Shown in pieces: positions 1 through 4,571 of a DNA stretch of 6,085 nt. Position 1 is the first letter of the stretch. Each line of letters opens with the position of its first letter. The position numbers and the translations under genes are program-made. Source of the stretch: Candidatus Bathyarchaeota archaeon (lineage in GTDB: Archaea > Thermoproteota > Bathyarchaeia > Bathyarchaeales > DTEX01); contig JAGGUU010000159.1 in the NCBI GenBank assembly GCA_021158305.1, positions 1 through 6,085 of the forward strand, written 5' to 3'. Below the pieces are notes generated by a model. That model was not told the DNA's origin, did not search any database, and worked only from the letters and a program-made list of their open reading frames with translations.

Positions 1-900
1 TACTTAAGTGCTCTCGAAAGCAGACCGATTGAGATTAAGCCTTTCTTTCACTACTGGCCAGGTTCCACCGCATTGACGTTTTCTACGTGGTCATGTAATT
101 TTGAATGCTTGTGGTGCCAGAATTATCACTTGTCAAGAAAACCGCCAGATCTTCTACACGCGTCTTTTACTCCTCAAGAGGAAGTTTTAATGCAAGCTCT
201 GAGGCTTGGAGATAAGGGTCTTTGCGCAAGTTTTCAAGAACCAACTCTCCTAACAGACTGGGTTCTCAGCCTCTTTAAGACTGGTAGCAAGAAGGGATTG
301 TATTGTTGCTATGTCTCAAATGGATACATGACATTAGAGGCTCTAAAGATGCTTAAAAATTCAGGAATGGACGGCATAAAGATCGACATGAAAGGTAAAG
401 CGGATGTTTACCGTAAATACTGCGGAGGTGTGGACGTAGAAGTTGTTTGGAGAAATATCCGAGAAGCTAAACGCATGGGTTTACATGTGGAGGTTGTGAA
501 CCTAATTGTAACAGGAGTTAATGATGATGAATATTCAATAGAATGGGTGATAGAGAGGCATTTGAAGGAAGCTGGAAGCGAAACTCCCTTGCACTTCACT
601 AGGTATTATCCAGCCTACAAGTTCTCAAATCCGCCGACAAAGGTAGAGACTTTAGAGAAAGCTTATGAAATGGCTAAGAAAGCCGGTGTTAAGTATCCAT
701 ATATTGGAAATGTTCCAGGTCATAGATATGAGAACACGTACTGTCCCAATTGTGGGAGAGCATTAATAAAACGCTTCGGCTATACGATTACAAGTTATAA
801 AATTACTGCCAAGAAACGTTGCCCAAACTGTGGGGAAAGAATACCGATCGTAGGGAAGTATATCAAGCACGGCTTTCTCCGAAATTTACGCTGGATATGA
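1..900 (+). CDS. Radical SAM enzyme, AmrS/PflA-activase-like, 5'-truncated by window edge
   Basis: The reading frame is open from base 1, so the gene starts upstream. The TTG at 73 is internal, because the 24 codons before it encode the conserved family stretch IEIKPFFHYWPGS. Counting from the first visible codon, C32, C36 and C39 form the CxxxCxxC motif that binds the SAM-cleaving 4Fe-4S cluster. Further family landmarks are QEPT near 79-82 (the GGEPT/NEPT equivalent), VSNGY near 105-109, IKIDMKG near 126-132, LHFTRYYPAYK near 197-207, and two C-terminal CPNCG knuckles at 248 and 274 that probably bind zinc. This pattern matches the radical SAM member of the AmmeMemoRadiSam group and pyruvate-formate-lyase-activase-like proteins, which generate a 5'-deoxyadenosyl radical in the cytoplasm. 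The substrate is unknown. Family members are usually about 340-370 residues, so roughly 40-70 N-terminal residues are missing. No Amr partner gene is visible in the window. The radical SAM assignment is firm; the subfamily is likely. Confidence 0.9.
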   Translation, partial: YLSALESRPIEIKPFFHYWPGSTALTFSTWSCNFECLWCQNYHLSRKPPDLLHASFTPQEEVLMQALRLGDKGLCASFQEPTLLTDWVLSLFKTGSKKGLYCCYVSNGYMTLEALKMLKNSGMDGIKIDMKGKADVYRKYCGGVDVEVVWRNIREAKRMGLHVEVVNLIVTGVNDDEYSIEWVIERHLKEAGSETPLHFTRYYPAYKFSNPPTKVETLEKAYEMAKKAGVKYPYIGNVPGHRYENTYCPNCGRALIKRFGYTITSYKITAKKRCPNCGERIPIVGKYIKHGFLRNLRWI

Positions 901-958
901 CAATTTCAATGTTTGTTATGCTTCAATATGTAGTAGACTGAATATTTCATACAATTAG

Positions 959-966
959 TTTAAGTA
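959..966 (+). promoter_or_regulatory. Candidate archaeal box A (TATA) for the ecf operon
   Basis: TTTAAGTA differs by one base from the archaeal box A consensus TTTAWATA. It lies in the 125-bp AT-rich gap between the radical SAM gene and ecfA1. Initiation about 25 bases downstream would fall near 988-992 and give a leader of roughly 35 nt before the TTG start. The adjacent sequence carries a direct repeat that could be an operator. This rests on motif and position alone. Confidence 0.35.
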
Positions 967-984
967 TCTCAATAGTAAGTATCT
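961..984 (+). repeat. 9-bp direct repeat TAAGTATCT in the ecf leader/promoter
   Basis: TAAGTATCT occurs at 961-969 and again at 976-984, a 15-bp period in the only gap upstream of the ECF operon. The first copy overlaps the candidate box A. The second copy sits in GTAAGTATCTAC (975-986), which is an imperfect palindrome. It could be a regulator binding site or a chance repeat in AT-rich DNA. Confidence 0.4.
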
Positions 985-1025
985 ACTCTAAAGCGAGCGT
1001 GATAAGTCCTTAGAAGTGAAGAATA

Positions 1026-1871
1026 TTGACAGTAATAGAGGCTGAAAGACTGACGTATACTTACCCTGCTGGTGAAAAACCCGCTTTCAGAGATGTGAAC
1101 CTTAAAATTGAGGAAGGCGAATTCGTCATTATTACTGGACCAAGTGGATGTGGTAAGACTACTCTCTGCAGATGTTTTAATGGTTTGATTCCACATTTCT
1201 ATGGTGGAAAACTAGAAGGGGAAATACGTGTATGCGGACTAAATGTGAAGGAGCATCCCACATATGAGATTGCTCAACGCGTTGGAATGGTCTTTCAGAA
1301 TCCGGAGAATCAGCTTTTCGCGTTATCTGTTGAAAAGGATGTTGCTTTCGGACTTGAGAATCTGGGGGTTCCAAGGGAGGAGATTCGTAAAAGGATTGAT
1401 TGGGCCCTAAAAATAACTGGAACATATAATTTAAAGAATCGACCTCCCTACGAACTCTCTGGAGGACAGCAACAAAGGGTTGCGATTGCTTCCGTTCTAG
1501 CCATGAATCCCGATGTTATGGTGCTGGACGAACCGACGAGCTTCTTGGATCCTGCTGGGGCTGAAAAAATCTTTGAGGTTATTGAGCGCTTGAACAGAGA
1601 GATGAGCATGACTATAATACTAGTGGAGCATAGGTTGGATCTTGTCTCGAGATACGCTGACCGCATCATCGTCATGCATGATGGACGAATAGTGATGAAT
1701 GGAGACCCTCGGGAGGTGCTTGCCTCTGAGAAGACCCGCTTAATAGGGGTAGGCATTCCTAAGGCCACTATGCTTTACAAGCTCCTAAAACATAGAGGGA
1801 TAAATCTTAATAGGCCTCCATTATATTCGGAGGAAGCTTGTCAGGTTATAAAGGAGTTTTTGAGCAGATGA
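1026..1871 (+). CDS. ecfA1: ECF transporter ATP-binding protein EcfA1 (CbiO-like)
   Basis: A 281-residue ABC ATPase of the energy-coupling factor type. It hydrolyses ATP at the inner face of the membrane to drive uptake of a vitamin or metal ion through EcfT and an S component. All ATPase motifs are present: Walker A GPSGCGKT (38-45), Q-loop Q91 in VFQNPENQLF, signature LSGGQ (144-148), Walker B VMVLDE with catalytic E169, D-loop SFLD (172-175) and switch H202. VFQNPxxQ followed by an acidic stretch is typical of EcfA/CbiO. The start is a TTG: an in-frame TGA lies only three codons upstream (1017-1019), so no ATG or GTG start is possible before it, and the protein begins correctly at IEAERLTYTYPAG. 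A GTGA (1016-1019) six bases upstream may serve as ribosome binding site. The stop overlaps ecfA2 by ATGA. The substrate cannot be read from the ATPase. Confidence 0.93.
   Translation: MTVIEAERLTYTYPAGEKPAFRDVNLKIEEGEFVIITGPSGCGKTTLCRCFNGLIPHFYGGKLEGEIRVCGLNVKEHPTYEIAQRVGMVFQNPENQLFALSVEKDVAFGLENLGVPREEIRKRIDWALKITGTYNLKNRPPYELSGGQQQRVAIASVLAMNPDVMVLDEPTSFLDPAGAEKIFEVIERLNREMSMTIILVEHRLDLVSRYADRIIVMHDGRIVMNGDPREVLASEKTRLIGVGIPKATMLYKLLKHRGINLNRPPLYSEEACQVIKEFLSR
1852..1856 (+). promoter_or_regulatory. Ribosome binding site for ecfA2 (AGGAG)
   Basis: AGGAG lies inside the end of ecfA1, 11 bases before the ATG at 1868. It supports that ATG over the in-frame TTG at 1838, which would add ten residues not expected at the N-terminus of an ABC ATPase. 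Confidence 0.5.
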
Positions 1872-2689
1872 TCATCGTGGAGAATCTGTATTTCACCTAC
1901 CCGAATGGCGTGGAAGCACTCTCAGGAGTTAATTTGAGGATTGAAGATGGGGAATTCGTTGCAATCATGGGGCAGAATGGAGCCGGAAAGACTACTTTGG
2001 TTAAGCATATGAATGGTTTGCTTAAGCCTACAAGGGGAAGGGTTCTTGTAGATGGTATTGATACTAGGAGAGTAAGTGTAGCAAGATTAGCGAGAAAGGT
2101 GGGGCTCGTCTTTCAGAATCCAGATCATCAACTCTTCAGCGAGACTGTTGAAGAGGAGATTAGCTTCGCATTAAGGAACTTTGGATATGATGAGAAGACA
2201 ATAAAGGAGCGAGTCGGCTGGGCGCTGAACATGCTTAATCTAGAGAGATACCGAAAGATCTCCCCGTTTATGCTCAGCGGGGGAGAAAGGAAGAGGGTTG
2301 CATTGGCGTCAGTATTGGCGTGGGATCCGAAGATTATCATACTCGATGAACCGACTATAGGGCAAGATTATATGCAAAAGGAAAAACTGAGGCAATTCAT
2401 ATTGCAGTTAAACCAGCAGGGAAAAACAATCATAGTAGTTACGCACGATGTGGAATTCGTTGCTGAGTGTAATCCGCGGATCATACTTATGAAGCAGGGT
2501 AAGATAATAGCCTCCGGAAAGGCTGAGGAGGTCTTAACGAATGAAGATTTAGTGAAAGAAGCCTCCATCGCCTTACCCGAAATCGCTAAGCTCTTTAAAT
2601 GTTTAGAAGAATATGGTTTCCCCCGCAATGTTATTGATGTCTATGAAGCTGCTGACATTATATATAAGAGGCTGAGAGATCAGAAATGA
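1868..2689 (+). CDS. ecfA2: ECF transporter ATP-binding protein EcfA2
   Basis: The second ECF-type ATPase, 273 residues, pairing with EcfA1 as the nucleotide-binding heterodimer. Motifs are complete: Walker A GQNGAGKT (35-42), Q-loop Q83 in VFQNPDHQLF, signature LSGGE (136-140), Walker B IIILDE with catalytic E161, D-loop GQD (165-167) and H193. Both ATPases keep the catalytic Glu and His, so neither site looks degenerate. I chose the ATG at 1868, which overlaps the ecfA1 stop in ATGA. It puts MIIVENLYFTYPNG at the N-terminus, aligning with EcfA1, whereas a longer in-frame TTG start at 1838 adds an unrelated decapeptide inside ecfA1. The gene ends in a second ATGA overlap with ecfT, indicating translational coupling of all three subunits. 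The signature LSGGERKR differs from LSGGQQQR in EcfA1, so the two are diverged paralogues and not a recent duplication. Confidence 0.93.
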   Translation: MIIVENLYFTYPNGVEALSGVNLRIEDGEFVAIMGQNGAGKTTLVKHMNGLLKPTRGRVLVDGIDTRRVSVARLARKVGLVFQNPDHQLFSETVEEEISFALRNFGYDEKTIKERVGWALNMLNLERYRKISPFMLSGGERKRVALASVLAWDPKIIILDEPTIGQDYMQKEKLRQFILQLNQQGKTIIVVTHDVEFVAECNPRIILMKQGKIIASGKAEEVLTNEDLVKEASIALPEIAKLFKCLEEYGFPRNVIDVYEAADIIYKRLRDQK

Positions 2690-3471
2690 GCGTATTTGAC
2701 GGCTTCAAATTCAGAAGCATATCATCCCCAATTCACCAGCTGGATCCAAGAGCTAAGTTTATCTATGTATGTGTACTCTTCACAGTCGCCGTTATGTTTA
2801 ACAATATCATTCCGCTTCTAATCCTTTTCCTGATTCAGCTACCCATAGTCTTTATGGCTAAAGTTCAGAGAGAGTGGATGCGGTCTATGAAAGGCTCAGC
2901 GGTCTTCGCCATTATGATCTTCGCTGTCAACCTTCTTTCACTCTACTTTTATGCTGGACATGAAACTTTCACTTCTATACTAGAGCGATCATTAGCCATG
3001 ACCATTCGATTCATAGTTTTAGTTCAGAGCTTCTCAATTTTCTTCTTAACGACATCTCCAGACACGCTTGGTTTAGCTCTAGAGCAAAGCGGAATTCCCT
3101 ATGAGCTTTGCTTTGCCTTCACAACAGCAGTCCGCTTCGTCCCAGTTCTAGCTGAAGAAGCCCAGACGATAATAGATGCTCAAAAAGCTAGGGGACTTGA
3201 GATTGAAAGTGGAAATTTCCTTAGAAGAATACGAAACTACATACCGATACTTATCCCGCTAATAGTAAATGCTATCCGTCGGAGCTTGGAGCTTGCGGAG
3301 ACCATGGAGTCAAGAGCTTGGGGAGCATGCAAGAACAGAACAAACCTATATGTGCTGAAGATAAAAACGAACGATCTTCTTCTGATATTATTTTCGCTCC
3401 TACTCTTAACAGTCTCTATATACGTTTCAATCAACGTTTATATACCGTCGCTGACAAGCCTTCTCATATGA
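2686..3471 (+). CDS. ecfT: ECF transporter transmembrane scaffold EcfT (CbiQ-like)
   Basis: The 261-residue integral membrane subunit that couples the EcfA ATPases to a substrate-binding S component. Hydrophobic segments lie at about 25-43, 41-58, 71-90, 104-122 and 229-252, with a weaker one near 186-197. The cytoplasmic coupling region carries the two family signatures: DAQKARGLE (ARG at 168-170) and ETMESRAWG (207-213), the second with the usual Ser-Arg-Ala variation. These Arg-containing helices dock into grooves on the ATPases in known ECF structures. The N-terminal SPIHQLDPRAKF is also characteristic of the CbiQ/EcfT family. Translation is probably coupled to ecfA2 through ATGA, since only a weak GAGG is visible upstream. 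The operon ends here, and no S-component gene follows. No obvious T-rich terminator is seen on this strand after the stop, so transcripts may run antisense into the convergent gene. Confidence 0.92.
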   Translation: MSVFDGFKFRSISSPIHQLDPRAKFIYVCVLFTVAVMFNNIIPLLILFLIQLPIVFMAKVQREWMRSMKGSAVFAIMIFAVNLLSLYFYAGHETFTSILERSLAMTIRFIVLVQSFSIFFLTTSPDTLGLALEQSGIPYELCFAFTTAVRFVPVLAEEAQTIIDAQKARGLEIESGNFLRRIRNYIPILIPLIVNAIRRSLELAETMESRAWGACKNRTNLYVLKIKTNDLLLILFSLLLLTVSIYVSINVYIPSLTSLLI

Positions 3472-3480
3472 TTGTTAACT

Positions 3481-3496
3481 AAAAAGAAAAGAAAAG
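3481..3496 (-). terminator. Oligo-T terminator of the RAM-domain gene
   Basis: Read on the minus strand, CTTTTCTTTTCTTTTT begins directly after the TAA stop of the small Lrp-like gene. Successive T4/T4/T5 runs without a hairpin are typical of archaeal intrinsic termination. On the plus strand the same bases are A-rich and would not terminate ecfT. Confidence 0.6.
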
Positions 3497-3727
3497 TTAG
3501 GGTATACAAACTGCCGTTTGAGTGTGCTGAACTCCTTCTACATTATGGATCTTCTTGATTAAATTCTTTATTTCACTTACGTCATTTAGCTCAGCAAAAG
3601 TTATTATATCATACTGCCCGGTTACAGCATAAGCACTTTTCACGCCTTCGATCTCCAGTATCTTCTTTGCAATAGTCCAAGGTTCACCTTCCTCAACCTG
3701 TATCAGAACGTAAAGACCTATCGGCAT
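3497..3727 (-). CDS. Stand-alone Lrp/AsnC ligand-binding (RAM) domain protein
   Basis: A 76-residue protein consisting only of the RAM (regulation of amino acid metabolism) domain of Lrp/AsnC regulators, with no DNA-binding helix-turn-helix. The expected βαββαβ pattern is visible: IGLYVLIQVEEG strand, AKKILEIEGVKSAYAVTG helix and strand, the hallmark GQYDIITFAEL, then the helix DVSEIKNLIKKIHNVEGV and the final strand QHTQTAVCIP. Such proteins assemble as dimers and larger rings and bind amino acids or related ligands at subunit interfaces. They may modulate full-length Lrp proteins or enzymes. The ATG at 3727 is well supported by GTGATG four bases upstream. The gene is transcribed alone, convergent with ecfT and divergent from the coiled-coil gene. 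Family identity is secure; ligand and target are unknown. Confidence 0.88.
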   Translation of the reverse strand: MPIGLYVLIQVEEGEPWTIAKKILEIEGVKSAYAVTGQYDIITFAELNDVSEIKNLIKKIHNVEGVQHTQTAVCIP

Positions 3728-3731
3728 GATA

Positions 3732-3737
3732 CATCAC
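3732..3737 (-). promoter_or_regulatory. Ribosome binding site GTGATG for the RAM-domain gene
   Basis: On the minus strand GTGATG lies four bases before the ATG. It matches the GGTGAT part of the sequence complementary to the archaeal 16S rRNA 3' end and fixes the start codon. Confidence 0.6.
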
Positions 3738-3765
3738 TCTTCTACAATCTACATTATTTATGGAT

Positions 3766-3809
3766 CTTTTAAAAGAATATTCATCCTTTTAACTAAAAAA
3801 GACTTTTAA
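3766..3809. repeat. Three CTTTTAA copies in the divergent control region
   Basis: CTTTTAA occurs at 3766-3772, 3786-3792 and 3803-3809, spaced 20 and 17 bases apart, with a related ATTTTAAAG at 3852-3860. They lie in the 163-bp region between the divergent RAM-domain and coiled-coil genes (3728-3890). They may be several box A elements serving both directions, a series of regulator sites on successive helical faces, or simple AT-rich coincidence. Confidence 0.35.
3767..3774 (-). promoter_or_regulatory. Candidate box A for the RAM-domain gene
   Basis: The self-complementary TTTTAAAA sits about 25 bases before a likely start point near 3745, which leaves a leader of under 20 nt containing the GTGATG site. 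An alternative box, CATAAATAA on the minus strand (about 3753-3762), lies closer to the gene. Because the element is palindromic it could also act on the plus strand. Confidence 0.35.
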
Positions 3810-3876
3810 GCAATCATGACTTTGAAGTAACAGTGGAGAATTTCCGAATTAATTTTAAAGATTCTTTTTATCGTTT

Positions 3877-3882
3877 AGGGAG
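3877..3882 (+). promoter_or_regulatory. Ribosome binding site AGGGAG for the coiled-coil gene
   Basis: AGGGAG ends eight bases before the ATG at 3891 and supports that start. A TTTTAAAG about 25 bases further upstream (3853-3860) is a possible box A, which would give an almost leaderless transcript; boxes near 3804 would give a longer leader. Confidence 0.5.
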
Positions 3883-3890
3883 AGAAAGGA

Positions 3891-4478
3891 ATGGGAGAAG
3901 AAGAGATAAAAAAGATAGCTGAGCTAAGGGAAATTCTTGAAGAAAAAATCAAGAATCTCGAAGTAGAGCTTGAGGGAATGAAGGCTCTTCTCGAAATCAT
4001 TAATCGTATTCTCATAGAGAGGAGTTTCCGGAGAGCAGGAGAGATCGGCAAGATAGAAGCTACGAAACAAACTGAAGTTCCGTTGCTAGCTAAGAAGATT
4101 CTTAGAACAATTCCATTAAAGACTTCATCGGGAGAACTTTTAGCTAGGATGTATGTAGAGGAAGATCAGATAAGAATCGTGCCCGCGGAGGATAAGGAGT
4201 TTGACGTGAATATTCCTCCCTTCACTGCTTTTCTGATCGATAAAATCCTTGAAAAGATGAAGAAAAAAGATGAGGATCTCGTTCGCCAAGGAAAACTTAT
4301 GCCTAGCGAGATTCTCTCTTACGAGATAGAGAAAGAAGGGAACATCTTACGTGAGATAAGAATAAAGAATGCTGATGAGCAGAGAGAAAGGGAGATTAGA
4401 TCCGCTACACGATGGACACTTGAGAAAATGTACGAGAAGATGATCAGTTTTTCTCCAGACAAATCCTTGAAGCCATAA
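3891..4478 (+). CDS. Uncharacterised 195-residue coiled-coil protein
   Basis: I do not recognise a function. The start is supported by AGGGAG upstream, and the composition (Lys/Glu/Ile-rich, soluble) fits a real archaeal protein. Residues about 3-48 are a long amphipathic helix with heptad-like spacing (IKKIAELREILEEKIKNLEV, then LEGMKALLEIINRIL), probably a coiled coil. Residues about 68-115 look like a small β-rich domain: IPLKTSSGELLARMYVEED, then QIRIVPAED and FDVNIPPF. Residues about 111-135 are helical (FLIDKILEKMKKKDEDLV). YEIEKEGNILREIRIKN (144-160) suggests a β-hairpin, followed by a charged final helix (162-184). There is no signal peptide, membrane segment, metal-binding cysteine cluster or nucleotide-binding loop; the protein contains no cysteine at all. 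It stands alone, divergent from the RAM-domain gene and convergent with ppsA. The helix–β–helix layout would suit an oligomeric nucleic-acid or scaffold protein, but that is speculation. Confidence 0.8.
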   Translation: MGEEEIKKIAELREILEEKIKNLEVELEGMKALLEIINRILIERSFRRAGEIGKIEATKQTEVPLLAKKILRTIPLKTSSGELLARMYVEEDQIRIVPAEDKEFDVNIPPFTAFLIDKILEKMKKKDEDLVRQGKLMPSEILSYEIEKEGNILREIRIKNADEQREREIRSATRWTLEKMYEKMISFSPDKSLKP

Positions 4479-4550
4479 AATAGGAATTTCCCAATATTGC
4501 ATAATGTTTTCTGTACTGAATGATCGACTTATGGCGTGAAGCAATTACCA

Positions 4551-4560
4551 AATAAAAAAG
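4551..4560 (-). terminator. Oligo-T terminator downstream of ppsA
   Basis: On the minus strand the ppsA stop (TAG) is followed within about 12 bases by CCCCCTCC and then TTTTTTATT. A T6 run just past the stop, with no strong hairpin, is a typical archaeal terminator. On the plus strand the 93-bp gap 4479-4571 contains only a short TTTT near 4507-4510 for the convergent coiled-coil gene. Confidence 0.55.
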
Positions 4561-4571
4561 GAGGGGGAAGC

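Noticed and set aside
519..531. ATGATGA resembling a C box of an archaeal C/D guide RNA
   Set aside because: It sits inside the conserved coding region of the radical SAM gene (the Val-Asn-Asp-Asp-Glu codons), and no matching CTGA D box follows at the right distance.
901..1025. Possible riboswitch ahead of the ECF operon
   Set aside because: The gap is only 125 bp, AT-rich, and the leader predicted from the box A is about 35 nt. I see no conserved cobalamin, TPP or FMN motif or stable stem series.
1448..1768. A 106-residue minus-strand open frame inside ecfA1
   Set aside because: It is the reverse of the conserved signature/Walker B region of the ATPase; Ser/Thr-rich low-quality protein with no family features. 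The same applies to minus frames at 408-599, 969-1196, 1177-1425, 2128-2340, 2368-2628 and 3237-3434.
1026..2689. Recent tandem duplication of the two ATPase genes
   Set aside because: The proteins share family motifs but differ throughout, including LSGGQQQR versus LSGGERKR and the D-loops. They are ancient paralogues normal for ECF systems.
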